This document shows, in pieces, positions 14,681 to 27,445 of a stretch of DNA of 64,000 nt; position 1 is the first letter of the stretch, and every line of letters starts with the position of its first letter. This stretch comes from Mucidula mucida. Taxonomy: Eukaryota > Basidiomycota > Agaricomycetes > Agaricales > Physalacriaceae. Under the pieces are notes generated by a model. The model searched no databases. It was not told the DNA's origin and saw only the letters and a program-made list of their open reading frames with translations. The position numbers were made by a program, and so were the translations under genes. The stretch spans positions 62,001 to 126,000 of the forward strand of contig JADNYV010000100.1 of NCBI GenBank assembly GCA_015501055.1, written 5' to 3'.

Positions 14681-16419
14681 CTACTTCAGACGAGTAGGAA
14701 GGAGAGATGCAACAAGAAGAGCGACAAACACCGACGCCATCAAAACATAATAGACCAGAAACCCGTTCAAGAGCTGATGTTTCAGCGATGCAGAATAGAG
14801 CGAGTCGGCCGCTGCTGGCCCGATTGTCCGGAAGATGCTCACGACCATTTGGCACAGGCCGTTAGTTGCTCCAAGGGAAGCACGGTTCGGCGAGGCAGCG
14901 GTGATGTAAATGAACACAGCGCCTAACAGACGATCAGCTAAATGAAAGGATGGCAATGCGTGTATGATTTACCGTATGACAGACTGAGCACGATCGAAGA
15001 CGCTACTTGGAATGCTAAGACAGCCCACACCATGGAGGACCGTCCTTGAGTCCTAATCAGCGCAGTCATCACAGGATAACAGCCGAAGGCGGGTAGCGCC
15101 GACGCGATTCCAACCGTGAAGGTCGTTTTGGTACCCCACAGTCTATCGAGTCTCGCGAAGACAAAAAACTGGAAAAGAGCATTCAAGACGCCGTATGTCG
15201 AGAGGATCTTCCCTATGGCTGATGTGGACAACCCCAGACCTCCCAACTCAATCGGTGTCGACATGAAAACGGGCTGTATGGCACGGAAAGTGATTTCTAA
15301 AAGAGAAAGCATCGCGTAGTTTCCACCGGCGATGATGACCTGACGAATTAAGAGAGAGCGAAGAGGCAGAGGCTTCTCTGCACCGTCGTTATCCGATACG
15401 TCCGAGGTAATGGTTGTAGTCTGAGATTTAGCGCTTATGTGTTCTGTAACGAGCGAGCGAAAGGACTTTGGTTGTTTGACGGTCTCTTCCAGGAAAAGGA
15501 AAGTGATTGTCCAGGCGACGACGGTAAAGGTGGCTGGAATAGCGCATGGTAGGAAGTAGGGATAATCCTTCAAGAACTGAGAGTTCCCGAAGAGACTGGG
15601 AAACTGGTCCGCTGGTCGTGCGAGGGCACCACCGATTATTGGACCGATGATGGCCCCGGAACATGATGCAATGGGTATGTAAGAATACGCCTTGAATGTT
15701 GCTGTTAGCATCTGAGCAGTGGTAAACACGGTGACGTACTTCGGCGATGTTAGTCGCGTCGGTTAATTCCGCAACCATGCTAAGCAGGATGCGTTAGAGT
15801 CTGCAAATTCCGATCGCTTCGTGAACACCTTTTAATTACGCCAATGTTTCCGTCTGAGGCAGCTTGTTAGTTGATGACCGGGTGGGGATGATTGAGCAGG
15901 CGTACTCAAAGCGCCATTCAATGACCGACTGAGCACAAGTCCCAGGAACGTACGCGAAAGACCAAAGGAATACATAGAGATGGCCAATCCACACAATCCA
16001 GAAAGAATGACGGGTTTGCGACCGATGTGATCAGATAGACGACTCCATTGAAGCACTGTGAAGGCTTGAGTGAGGAAAAAGAGTGATTGCTAGAGAGCGA
16101 TTCAGCGTCCGTCAAGTTATCATCTCATTGAGGACACCCACCATGAAGCCGACATAATATCCGACTTGTCGTTCGTCGCCATGAGTGACACCAATGTCCC
16201 GCATCAGCTGTACGCAAAGTTCAGGTGCGAGACACGCAAATGTCGCGGATGAACATACCTGAGGCGCGAAGGGAAAGATTACTTGCGACGTCAGAGGTCT
16301 GGGAGCTGCAAGATCAAGACAATGTACAGCTGTGACCATGGCAAGGGCGTTCGTTTTCGTTCTGGTTGCGCTTCGAGGAGATGGGTCTCCTCGTTCATCA
16401 GCGTGTCGTCTGCAGTCAT
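14681..16419 (-). CDS. MFS transporter, DHA1/ZIFL-like
   Basis: A 12-TM drug/H+ antiporter-type carrier. The start ATG at 16419 gives MTADDTLMNEETHLLE, an acidic dileucine-bearing N-tail, then PLPWSQLYIVLILQLPDL. After an intron come SQVIFPFAPQ and IRDIGVTHGDERQVGYYVGF. The TM2-TM3 loop is WSRLSDHIGRKPVILSG (MFS motif A). Then follow FLGLVLSRSLNGAL, MVAELTDATNIA, and SGAIIGPIIGGALARPADQF (motif C-like, typical of basidiomycete ZIFL/YCR023C relatives). After LFLEETVK and a cytoplasmic loop, the C-terminal half has ISTYGVLN-type TM7-TM10 segments and ends SLLPTRLK at 14681. About six short introns. Substrate unknown; members move metal chelates, drugs or organic anions. Confidence 0.85.
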
Positions 16420-16751
16420 GTAGAGGAAGGAAGAAAGCTGGCATGGCGGCGAGATAGGTACAGGAAGGATTTTCGGCCGAGATACGGCAGGCACATGTGT
16501 TGCTTGGCCACGGCCAAGCCCAAACGCGGCGGGAGGCGGGACACAGCGCGTCGGCAAGCCACAGAGGCGGGCGTGGGTCAGGGCTCAATCATCTGCATTT
16601 GAGCAGATCAAAGTAGTGTTCTCTCCTAATCGCCCTTGATTATGGTACTGTGCGATCTACCTCTACACAAGCTTGTAGTTCCGAGTGTAATAATAATATG
16701 AATAGTGTCAACTGTGGTCGTGATAGAATGCAATATGCATATTGTAAGCCC

Positions 16752-18295
16752 TCATCTCCTGCCTTCCACAAATCGATGCAACAACCAGAACCCGGTGAAG
16801 GCTTCTTCATCCTCATTTGCCTTGTGAAGAATTCGTCGTCTGTACCACTGGAATGTGGGGAGAGTGATTGCTGATACGGCAGCCCATGCGATGAGAATAC
16901 CGAAATGTAAACCGACTGAAAGCAGATGAGCTTGTGAATATACACTGAGAAGAGAAAGAGACCCTCACCTTCGTTTTTCGTCGAGAACAATACTGTACGG
17001 ATAGCGAGAGAGACGTTATAGAATGGCATGGCGTAGCCATATCGGTAGATATGAGGGAGAACGTCAATGGGCATGAAGCACACCGACACATTGGCTACAG
17101 GACGCGGTGAGCAGCGCTTCAACGGTCTTTAGAAGAACATACCTATAATCCACAGAATCATGAAGAACGGAACAAAGCGGATAGTGAGAAGAGTGATCAT
17201 GGCCTCGAGTGCCAGACCAACGCTCAGCATGCCAACAAAGTTGATCATCCAGAAAACCAAAAAGCCGGAACTACCAAACCTACAAGAAGTAAGATCAGAA
17301 ACTGGTAACGGAACGCTTGCCGGTGGACTCACTTTCGCGAAAAGTCGACCTGAAAGGCCTTACTCAAAAGGGAGTAGAATAGACTGATCAAGAAATAGGC
17401 AATGAACACGCTGGCAAGGCGAACGCGGATGAGACTGGCAGTGGTGAGTTTCCTCTCCAGACCCGACGCCTCGCGTGCCGATAGCCCGACCATCACGATG
17501 AAGAACGATAAAATGAGGAGATAGATCAGGCCCACAAAAGTGATGGCAGACGCGACAGGAATATCAAAGGGCGCGAGATTGACGATCGTGTGCGAGACAG
17601 GTTCGGTGACGGCCTGCGGGGAGGAGGACGCGAGCGAAGTGAGTGCGTCGGAGGACATGTTTGCGACGCGCTGCCTGGCAAATGACTGCGCGATAGCCTG
17701 GAGCGTGTTCTGGGCAACCGGTCGTATCAGCGATCGGTACGCGTTTTCACTGCGAGCTTCAACACCGTAGAATGTGATGGCCGTTGTCGGATCGTAGTCT
17801 GCGCCCGCATTATTAAGATTATTGGTAGCATTCGCGTTGACTAAATAGAGGAGCATATCGTGAGCATCAATTCGGGAAAAAATCACAGCAGAGAAACGCA
17901 CCAACGATAGCACACCACGTCTTCTGTTCTAGAACTAGATGACCGACCTCGTTCGACTGCAAATCCGTCCGGAGCTGCCAACGGATGGTGCTCGATGGTG
18001 CGGATGCTAATAATCCTTGGGTGAACACGGAACCAACCTGTCCGTCGTCAAAGTTCACAACCCAGCCGTCGAGTTGATGATCCGGCACTTTCCACAGTGC
18101 ACCCCAATATATCGAAAAGACGGTGAACATAACGATCACCATCGCGAAGCATCCTCCGAAAAGTATCTTCATGAACAGAACGCGTTCCCCCGCGAGTGAG
18201 ACATCCGTGAATTGCGAGGTGAAGAGGGGTTCCCGGGATGTTTTCTCGTGTTCGGCGGCGATGGGGACGGTGTGGTTGGACGTCGTGTCGCTCAT
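16752..18295 (-). CDS. DUF3533 (SNG1-family) membrane protein
   Basis: The start ATG at 18295 gives MSDTTSNHTVPIAAEHEKTS. A first TM follows at about residues 45-65 (ILFGGCFAMVIVMFTVFSIY) and then the luminal stretch typical of DUF3533 (WVVNFDDGQVG, ITFYGVEARSENAY, and RPVAQNTLQ). A cluster of TM segments comes next: ITFVGLIYLLILSFFIVMVG, LASVFIAYFLISLFYSLL, GFLVFWMINFVGMLSVGLA, and the helix before MPIDVLPHIYRYGYAMPFYN. The last helix ends in WYRRRI and a tail FVEGRR at 16752. Yeast Sng1 gives resistance to nitrosoguanidine and related stresses and influences plasma-membrane lipid asymmetry. A similar role here is inference. Splice sites are canonical. Confidence 0.85.
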
Positions 18296-19072
18296 GATAT
18301 TAGGTGGTTTTATCGATAAGAAGGAAGGGAGCAGCGAGCGGCGGGGAGGACCTAAAATAGGATGTAGTTAAAAATGAAGGCATTAAATAATCTAGGGGGT
18401 GGTATAATGTCGATGACGCGCCCTAACCGTATTAACCGACGTGGGTAATCGGTGAGTAGCAACGTCACCTGCACATCCTGCTTCCCCCCTTTGTCAGACT
18501 CGCTCGAGGATACCCGGTACTTTAACCAGGTAAATTATTTGTCGAGCCTTGAGCAAATATGTCTCGGTCTATGCCAATGTAGGAGCCGATCGTCATCTAC
18601 GGAAGCAGATTGAACACAGCTGGCGATTAGCCGGTCGTACTTGCTTGTCAAACGAAGATCATTACCAGTAGATCAACAGCACACAGGAGTACACTCTGCA
18701 GAGGGTGAGCAGTGACGCTCAATAGCGGCCAAACCATGACGACTTTGAAAACCCTGAACATGCGTTATAAGATTGAACGTTGAAGACAACTAACAGTCGG
18801 CTTCTTAGTATCTTGAAGCTCGACTGGGTGAAATCTGGATATTCGGCTTCGGCTTCGGAATTCGGAGCGTCCTGTCGGCAAGCGTCCAGATGCTGAGTCG
18901 ACGGAAAGTGCGTCAGCGTAGCCGTTTTAACCACGCCACGTGGCGCCATTGATTTGCAATTCCCATCCACTTTATCGCTAGAGCCTAGCGGTGGTGAGCA
19001 ACCACAGATTGGGCTAGGGCAGGGAAGTACGCGAGTCGAAAACGCCAGAATCGTATCGAATGGGTATCCTAT

Positions 19073-19093
19073 GGTTGTTGTTGTTGTTGTTGT
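19073..19093 (+). repeat. (GTT)n microsatellite
   Basis: Seven uninterrupted GTT units following tatg and ending at gatac. Confidence 0.9.
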
Positions 19094-19713
19094 GATACAG
19101 CCAATTGACCCACAGGGCCGGCTGGTTGCAGGAGGTGCGCACGTGATGATGACATAAGCCGTCATCCGTACGTCTCCTGCGCTCTCTACTAGCCTGGCGA
19201 GGGCGGCTCTAGTAGTTGCGGTACTGTCTCGTGAACTCGACACGCACTATAGAGCCTGGTTCCATCGGACAGGGCAATATCGCCATCCCCCGTTCATCAT
19301 TTTTTTCAAGCTCCGCCTGGGTGCCGGTTGCTAAGCCGTTCCACTGTCATCATCGATACACGCGTAGTGGTTGGCATAAACCTAACCTTTCCCCAAGTAC
19401 TTTACGAAGAAGGCAAAAATATGACAGAGAAATATGGTATGGTATCTCTTTGTGATGCAGAGGTCCCCGCACCACATCCCGCCTCACCCGCTTCTTCTTA
19501 CCAGTACGTTATTAGGAAACTTGTAAATGCCGGGGAAACATGGTTTGTGAATTTACCTAACTCCTTGAGTACTTCCAAGGACCAACAAAATAGCATGTTT
19601 TACCATGGCCAGTCTGAGGAACAGAAAGTACATACATGAGAACGCGAGCGGACCGAGCACTCGCAGCGGCAAACAGGTCTCAACGTCGTCAACAAGAAGA
19701 TAAATGCTTTTGT

Positions 19714-19768
19714 GCCTATCGAGCTCGGGTCACAGCAGAACGCAGCGCACGCCTATCGAGCTCGGGTC
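19714..19768 (+). repeat. 18-bp direct repeat, 37-bp period
   Basis: The 18-mer gcctatcgagctcgggtc occurs at 19714-19731 and again exactly at 19751-19768. No coding explanation is apparent. Confidence 0.85.
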
Positions 19769-21353
19769 GTGGCCTTCAGCATCCAAAGTGGTGGTGCACG
19801 AAAGCTCGGACATTTCCATTTTCCCAGGACCTCGTGCACTTCGCGCACTGTGACAAGATCATGTGTCGTGACGAGTTACATAGGTTTACTTCTGCGACTC
19901 AGCCTCCAACTCCGAGGTCCTATAGCGACGACGGTCGAGCGATATGCCGTCCCTAGAGGCAGGTCTTACACTTTATCTCGCTTGCTTTGACTCGAATTTG
20001 GTCTCAACTGCCGTTGAGCGTTATCAATTTTGTTCTCGGTTGTTCGCATCGTCTCCAAATGTCAGATTTGTCAATGGCCATCTTCCGAGAACCAGTAGGA
20101 CAACACTGACGCTGGTCTACTCCTTGAACTGTAAGTACGCATGATCTCAAGATCCTGGTCTCGATTATACATATTGCTAACAGCCATCACCACAGTTTAC
20201 TTCTAAGTAGTCTCCCAAACACACACATCTTGCCTCGGTGATAGGTGAGTATGTTGGGCTTTCGAGGTACAGATCTATATCTCCTCTCAATACAAACCCT
20301 GGACCCACATTCGAACGAAAGAAATACACGGAACCAATAAAGTCACTCGAAACCTTGGGCTTCGAGACAGTACGGCTAATCCCACCTCGGCTATCCGTCT
20401 ATTCGGCGGATATTCAAACCTTCGAATCAGGTATGCTGTTCTGTTTGCTAATATAGGCATCTCTACCAACACATCGGTTCACCTGTACCCACCTCTCTAA
20501 CTGTCGTCAAGATGCACTCTCTTGATGCGCGAATTTACGGTTCCGTCGCTGCGCCACAACGTCGGTGGATACTGAAGCTTTTACTACTGAGCCGTGCTCT
20601 CACCTCAAGTCCTAACACCGTACTGTGTGCTGTGAGCCCATGGCTCCGTTATAAAAAGTTCTTTTCAAGGTCAACAGGCCTTCTTCGATCTGATTGATTG
20701 ACCGTAGCGCTATCCTTAGAAAAACATGAGTCGTCTACCCAACCACGGGCTTGGGAGGTGTACATTATGAAGGTGTCCGTCTATTCGGGCAATGTCACTT
20801 TGCTGTTGCACATCAACGATGGCTTCCCGCGCTCATCAATTAGCGCCACGGTGCTACAAGACGAGTAGATAAGGGTAGCTTTCCTCGTCCTTTAATGTAT
20901 TACGCCCAGGGTGAGCTCCTCCGGTCTGACACTGTGTATGTATTGATTTTGACAGCAGCTAGACGCTCCGGGTCTTGCAGTTCTTCTTGTGCTTTCGTCC
21001 TTCGGGTATATATGCTTCGGAGTCGGAAAGGAAAGCTGGTCTTGCTCGTTTACCTCTTGTGCGCACTGGGTGAGTTACTCGATGAAAGCAGCCTCCTCGA
21101 CTAACGATTATGGTTCAAGATGCATAACCTCTCTGTATTGATGGTATCTAGTTGCTGGATTGGCGGCTTCCTGTTTGTTGGGTACGTCTATTGTTGTTGA
21201 TGTGCTCTAGCGTGAAACTGAGGCACCGTTGTTGGTAGTGCTGCTTCTATATTAAAGAGGACCAACGAAGTGTCTGCAACAATCTTCTTCTTTCCCTCTA
21301 GCGTGTAGGCATTTGACATCTTCTGAAGTTTGAAAACTGACCCAATCAATCAA

Positions 21354-21903
21354 GGGGAAGTCCCGTGTCAGATTCTGTGTCGGTTACTGAGATACCATCA
21401 AGTGCCGCCACTAGCACCGGCATACTCAACAGGTGAGATGCCGGCTCTCTGCGGCTACGGGCATTCATTGATTATGAGGTAGTTCTGGGAACGCGTCGAC
21501 GCGGGAGGCGACTGTAGTGCCCGCCGGTACCGCCGTCGAGATGAACAACAACAATCTGACTATCATCCTGGCAAGTGCGCTTGGTGCTGTCGGAATCGTC
21601 GTGATTGCGGTCTTTGCCATGGTAATACGGGACCATCGCATACAGATCAAGAAGCTGGAAGAGTCGCTCGATGTGGAGACGAATGCTAAAGAGCAAGCAG
21701 ATGCGATGTCGCAGATCTCTAATTCGTCTTGGGGAACGGCTGCGGTGTATTTCCGCCCGGAGGATCTTGGATATGGGTTGCCCTCCCCGGCTAGGATGGG
21801 GAATCCGAGACGGGATAGTAATAGTGTTCTTCCATCAAACAACGTGGCGAAGCTGGAGCCTTTGAGGTTGAAGACGTTGCGCCGGAACGCTGTCGTGATG
21901 TAG
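21354..21903 (+). CDS. 3' part of a single-pass membrane protein gene (wall-sensor-like)
   Basis: An exon ending near 21431 reads SPVSDSVSVTEIPSSAATS. Then gtgaga...ggtag is an intron, and the next exon (from 21484) continues SSGNASTREATVVPAGTAVE, preceding one TM segment (LTIILASALGAVGIVVIAVF). A cytoplasmic tail with a short coiled coil (HRIQIKKLEESLDVETNAKE) ends at 21903. A Ser/Thr-rich ectodomain, one TM and a short tail is the architecture of many Agaricomycete surface proteins with beta-sandwich ectodomains. The upstream ectodomain exons should lie between about 19.9 and 21.3 kb, but I could not assemble them, so the gene may be 5'-truncated. Function unknown. Confidence 0.5.
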
Positions 21904-22190
21904 TAGCGGGGGCATTTGGGTGCAACATGTGTACCATTATCAAGTAGATACAATCTGTACATGTCTTCATAATTACACGCCAGGCACCTTTTTTATCATT
22001 TTCATCGCGCATATTTTGGAAATAGGCGCGTGTAAGCTGGCTGATCCGATCACATGTTCGTGGCGCCGAGCAGCCTCCAGCCAGGCCTAGTGCAGCTTTA
22101 CCTCGTACCACCACCGTCTCTCGTCACTGCGCAGAAAATACAAGGCGACCGCGCCTAATCTCGACACCGACGTCCTAGACAGTGAAGGCC

Positions 22191-22196
22191 TATAAA
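22191..22196 (+). promoter_or_regulatory. TATA box of the M28 protease gene
   Basis: TATAAA lies 26-31 nt upstream of the ATG at 22222. Confidence 0.45.
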
Positions 22197-22221
22197 CCGT
22201 AGCGGTGCCCATATAGCCACG

Positions 22222-25200
22222 ATGACGAGCTCAAAGTGGGGACCGCGGCGATCCATTTTGGCGTTGTTACCAGTCCTCCTCGCGGGGCCATATGTCGCAT
22301 GGAGGCACCACACCAGTGAGCGCTCTGTTGTGGGTGTAAATGTTGCCTTTTGACGAACGAATTTGTTGCAGCATTACCCGAACCATTACCAGCCAATGTC
22401 ACTGGCATATCCGAGGCTCGTATTCTGGAATACGCGCGCGTCCTTTCTGAGGACATGGGATTTCGCACTGTCGGTACCCGCGAGCACGCCGCTGCCGATA
22501 CTTGGATGACTGGCGTGCTGGAGGATATACGAGAGCGGTGTGTATCCAACGAGAAGGTCGCTTGTGAGGTATGGCGACAGGAGGGCAACGGAAGTCATAG
22601 GTGCGCTGTCATTTATTCATTAAATCGCTGCTGATGTCGTTTAGATTCGACATCATGAATACGCGCTTATACAAATCCTACGTCGGATTATCCAATTTTG
22701 TTGTTCGACTATCAGCTAAAGCAAACGCTAATTCAACCGAGCATGCCGTCCTTCTAAATGCCCACCTCGACTCCCAGCTCCCCGGACCCGGTGCAGCAGA
22801 CGACGCGATTAGCTGTGGTGTCATGCTGGACATCATCAACGTGCTGTTAGCCGAAGACGAATGGGAGCCTACATACAGCGCTATATTCTGTGGGTCATGC
22901 TTCTGCTGATACCCTTTCGGAACTAACATCTACCAGTATTCAATAATGCAGAGGAATCGTTACAAGACGGATCACATCTCTTCTCCACCCAGCATCCAAT
23001 TGCGCCAAGCGTGCGAGCCGTCGTAAACTTGGAAGCTGCAGGTACTACTGGCCGGGAGATCCTCTTCCAAGCCACGAGCGAGCAGATGATTGAAGCGTAT
23101 TCTCACGTCCCCAGGTATCTGTCGTCCACCTCGCCCTCCGCTCAAGCTGACCTGTTTCCAGGCCATTCGGTACTGTGTTTGCCAGCGATATATTCGGGTC
23201 TGGAATTATTATGAGCGAGTACGTTTACAGCTCTCCCTACCCGAATCCCTCATTGACGTTGGCTTTCAGCACCGACTTCCGCCAGTTCCAAGAATACCTC
23301 AATGTCACCGGCCTTGATATGGCCATAATTGGTCACTCGTATTTCTACCACACGCGCGCGGACGTTATTGCCAACATCCAGACTGGCGTCGCGCAGCACA
23401 TGGGCGAGAACGCGCTCGCCTTGGTGCGACATCTCACATCAAGCAAATCCCCTCTACCTACATTGGTGGAAGGGTACACAAAGCCGTCTACAGTCTACTG
23501 GAGTCATGTCGTTGGACCGTTTGTCGTCTACTCCGCCTTCACAGCGAAGCTCATGTACGGCGCAACACTTCTGCTTGCTATCTTCTTGAAGCGAGCAGGA
23601 TGGAACAATGTTGGCAAGGGTATGACTCTCGGCGTGCTGTCTTTCCTGGGTGCGCTCCTCGGCGCGAATGCGGTCGCTCTGGGAATGGTCGCTATCGGTC
23701 GCGGGATGAGTTGGTTCAAAAACGAGGTTGGGAGTGTCATACTGTTTGGACCTGGGGCTATCGTCGGAGCATTGTCTGCGCCCATATTGTTTTCAATCCA
23801 AACTCTCCCGTCAGAAAGGGCGGTCTTCGAAGGAGTCATTATGCTCAATCTGCTTTTGGCATTTGTGGTACAGCTCGCGGGGATCGGAAGTGCATCGTTG
23901 ATGTGGCTGACGGGGTTGCCTGTATTGGTGGGATTAGTGGTGAACGATCTCGTTAGCAAGGATGCTGTCGGTGTCAGCCTGGTTGGATATGCTGTTGGTG
24001 GATTTATTCCTTTGGTGACCGGGACACTTGTGTTGTTGCCCACTCTGGAAGTGTTTGTACCTCTGGTACGTGTTTCCTTTCATTTTTTTGAGTGGGGTTT
24101 GACCGTCATGTAGACGGGACGTATGAGCGCCGAAGCACCTGCTGATCATCTCATCGCAACCATTGTTACTGTCATCGGCACACTCATGTTACCCTTATTG
24201 GCACCGTTCACAGTTCGATTCTTACATGTTACGCCGGGACCAGAGACGGACGGTGAACCTCAAGGAAAGGTGGATATCGAATCCGGAAGGCGCGGGTTGA
24301 AGGGTGGGATTGTCCGTTGCTCGATAGCGTGTCTGGCTATGATGGCAGTCTATGCTAAGAATCAAGTCTACGACGAGATGCACATGCGGAGGGTTTTCGT
24401 GTTGAGGACCGAGAATGTTAGTGGATTCGCTGACTGGCTGGCGATGCAGCTGACATGTTTACCTAGATCACGACCGGTGAACACCATTTACATATGGCAG
24501 CTTCGGATGCTGCGCCCGGATTTCCCGCTCTCGTTGCCGACGTGGCGTCGGCTATACCGACACTCCACGGAGAAGCTGCATTGGAGGGTAAATCCCTGGA
24601 ATATTTCGAGGTGGAGATGAATGATTATAATGGTGATTGGGATCCTCTATATCCTTTCAGTGCTGTATGGTTTTCTTCCCCTTTTCTTGGTGCGGTTATG
24701 AATTGCGTTGATAGTTTCTCACTCCGTATAAAATTCCGCTGAGCACGGGTGCGAACGCGGATACGGTGTCGTATTGGCATGACAAGTTTACGGTGCAGGC
24801 TGTAGAGGACGTTCGGGATGTTATCAAAGGAGAGCGAAGATTGACGGTTCGCATTAGGCATCCGGGGTTGATATGGACTGGTGGGTTGTTCTCTTCCGGC
24901 TAGGTTCGCATTGACTTTGTGTGTCCTTAGTGATTGCATTTGATGCGCATGTGCTATGGTGGAACCTTGATGGAAACCCACCGCCTGAGCGGGCGAGACA
25001 CCATATCAAGGAAGCGAGCTTCTATGGGAAGGATGAGTGGGAGGTGAAGATGGTTGTTAAGATGGAGGTTCGTGACCTTCCACTGTCATCTTGGGAGCGT
25101 CTTGCTTATGCGTTGATGATACTAGGATAATGCGGAAGGTATAACTGTCCATTTCATAGGGCTCCAGGAGGGCGCGATGTGGCCTGGGAAAAAGAGGGCG

Positions 25201-25377
25201 TACGAGTCGTACCTGCAGCAGGCGGAAAGTGAGGATGGTGTTGTGTACTCGCGTGGTGGGGGCGAGGCGCCGACGATGGCGCTCTTTAAAGAGTTGGACG
25301 AGTGGTTGGATGAGAGGATGGCGAAGGCGGTTGATGCGACGCTTATTGGGGCGGTTGCGGGGGTGGAAACGATCTAG
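22222..25377 (+). CDS. Vacuolar membrane protease, peptidase family M28
   Basis: A zinc aminopeptidase with a multi-TM C-terminal half, the Pff1-type vacuolar protease. The start ATG at 22222 gives a short cytosolic tail and TM1 (SILALLPVLLAGPYVAW). The luminal M28 domain follows: VLLNAHLDSQLPGPGAADDA supplies the first His and the bridging Asp. The exon joining FNNAEESLQDGSHLF gives the catalytic Glu pair, and VNLEAAGTTG, SDIFGSGIIMS then DFRQF follow. IIGHSYFYHTRADV carries the last His ligand. After this come about eight TM helices (23.5-24.3 kb) and then a C-terminal luminal beta-rich domain (SLEYFEVEMNDYNGDWDPLY) to the stop at 25377. All metal-ligand motifs are present, so it looks active. 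Around eight introns. The long plus frame 23175-24113 continues through the M28/TM junction only if its first intron is removed. Confidence 0.9.
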
Positions 25378-25776
25378 AGGTGATGAAATAAGTTATATGC
25401 TATCCTTTGCTTGCGTTACTTTGGACTGTTGATCTATGTGTAGATGTGTAGGTTATTGATGATAATTGAAAATAGAGGCCGGGTGAAGTTTGGGGATCTG
25501 TTCCCACGCCCCACGACGCGTCTAGTCGCCAACGATGATTGCTGCACTGGTTTGCAACTGTCTGTTATTCTGAAAACTGACTTGCTTGAAAATCTAGCGT
25601 CATCGGTTATATGTGAGCCCACATTCCCTTGTTCTTCTTGGGCGCTTATTGTCTGATTGTTTTCTCTCCATTTGATGGGACGATGCGCGGTCCCACACAC
25701 AGCCCCGTCGCTTCCTTTCCCATGACTGACGCGCGGCCAGATTTTCTACAGCTCATGATAGTACAGCATCTGGTGC

Positions 25777-25784
25777 TATAAAAT
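25777..25784 (+). promoter_or_regulatory. TATA box of the finger-protein gene
   Basis: TATAAAAT is 43-50 nt upstream of the ATG at 25827. Confidence 0.45.
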
Positions 25785-25826
25785 CAAGTGGGACTCGGTG
25801 TGGCTTTTGTTCTCTCATCTTCACTA

Positions 25827-26524
25827 ATGACCCAGCGGATGTCGGGGTGAGCACGTTGTTTGACTCTACGATTCCATAACACCTGGAGACAATTCTCGTA
25901 GCAGCCGCTTTTTGGCGTTCAAGTCGACCTTTGTTTGCGATTTTTGGGCCTGTCGTGTCGGGTGTATATACGATAGGCGAGGAGGCGGATGTCGCCGCCA
26001 TAGTGATCATCGACGCCACTTTCGGACTTTGGAGAGTCTTCAAGAGCATTATCGCGGTTCGCCACATCATCCGACGTGTCAGGAGTGTGGCTTGGGCTTC
26101 AAGGATGACATGGAGCTGTGTCGGGTGGGTGTTTGCCTTGTGTTGCTTTGATTGGTTGTAGAGACTCACGACGTTGAGATAGCATCTCGAGGAGAAATGC
26201 CGCGGGAAATGGGCTCCATGCCCGATGCCTAGATGTCGTCGCAAGGTGTATTATGCTGAGGTGGCGGAACATTGCGCTCAGTTTCATGAGGACTGGAGAA
26301 GGTGTCCGTGTGGGTGGTACGTGCATCATACGTTGGTGCAGCAGCATCTTGCGGTGGCGCATGCAAGTTGGGTGTGGGGGTGTGAGGAGAGGATATTATC
26401 GAGAGACGAGGTGAAGGAACATCTCGCTGCTGTGCACCTTGTGTGTGTGGTGTGTAGATGTAGGTTTTTGGATCGGGTGAACTACTTTAACCATGATTTG
26501 CTGTTTCATCGACCTGCTTGTTAG
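25827..26524 (+). CDS. Cys/His-rich multi-finger protein (C2H2-like), 194 aa
   Basis: Model: exon 25827-25846, intron gtgagc...cgtag, exon 25902-26124, intron gtgggt...gatag, exon 26183-26524. The sum is 195 codons with consistent phases. It starts MTQRMSGSRFLAFK. At least four Cys/His units follow: VCDFWACR...HSDHRRHF, CQECGLGFKDDMELCR/HLEEKC (the intron falls inside this finger), CPMPRCRRKVYYAEVAEHC...H, and CPCGWYVHHTLVQQHLAVAH. A last C-x2-C pair (CVVCRCRFLDR) is followed by NYFNHDLLFH. Spacing is irregular compared with classical C2H2 fingers. This resembles small Agaricomycete C2H2-type proteins that read RDxxMxxHx. Nucleic-acid or protein binding is inferred from composition only. Frame and phases are clean, so the gene is probably real. 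Confidence 0.75.
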
Positions 26525-27445
26525 TAATAGTAGTAGTACGTCGGATGTGTACATTACTTGGATGTTAACGATACTTGTTGACTGGCTCCTCTCCATCAGT
26601 TAGATGAGGCTAGGACTTTCCTATTGACTTTACTTCTTCAGTACTGACTCTGATTAGCAGTTCATAAGTCCGACATACACCACCATCATATCTCACATAT
26701 GAAACTCGTTCACCATTCGGCCCGCAGATCCTAGCAAGATTAGTGAACATTGGATTTGAAGGTATGTGATCATTACTACTCGACGTCTTTGCTTATATTT
26801 GGTACAGTCCACGCATCGTCGTCGTCGCTGCCGACCCGACACTTATGACCTTTTCCAACTTGGCAGATGTGTCCTCATCCGTAGGCTTGGTGGTCTTGCA
26901 CGTAAGGTCGAGAAAAGCGGCGCTCTCTCATCTAGACATTGTGTAGGGAACGTCGCCGCCGCTCATAGTGCAATTGAGTCTGCCTAGGGGAGACTAGTGC
27001 ACTGCTAATCAAGCGGGGCGGCAAGGTACATCATTCGTTGGCGCGCCCTTGCAGTTATCCCTACGGCCCTTTCATGCGCGATATGTCGTCCGCCAGTGTA
27101 CCGCAGCACCATTTTGCGCCGTTCTCATTGTGTTCATGATCTATCTCTGGACACAGCGCATATACCATATCTTCATTACTTGCAAACTTGTATTATGTTA
27201 TACTACGGATATCTCCGTGCAAGTGGTGTAGTATAGCTATGCCATCTACCTGCCAAACCATCTCGCTAGTCGTGGCGCGTTGCCACCACCAGTCATGGAA
27301 TCACTGCATCTCACCGACGTGCCCACCGATTATATTGAGTAAACAACTATAAGTAATCTGACGTACAATACCTCGAGGTGACTACAAAGTACTATAAGCT
27401 TCCACAGCTCATTCTCATCCGCGCATATATTATTTGCAAGTGCCC
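26525..27445. other. Interval without a gene
   Basis: Only short frames, none with coding character or good splice sites. It presumably contains the terminator of the finger gene and the promoter of the gene at 27446. Confidence 0.5.

Larger units (their letters stand above)
18296..21340. other. Gene-poor interval
   Basis: About 3 kb with only short frames on either strand. The largest is a low-complexity minus frame at 18719-19243 that reads through the GTT microsatellite and is probably spurious. A plus frame at about 20960-21060 has hydrophobic character (AFVLRVYMLRSRKGKLVLLV) and could be a scrap of a 7TM gene. No convincing gene model. Confidence 0.45.

Noticed and set aside
14393..14926. 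177-codon plus-strand ORF
   Set aside because: It overlaps the last exon of the MFS gene and the 5' flank of the zinc-cluster gene on the other strand; no coding character of its own.
18719..19243. 174-codon minus-strand ORF with a Thr run
   Set aside because: The Thr run is the GTT microsatellite; the start is not convincing and nothing else looks coding.
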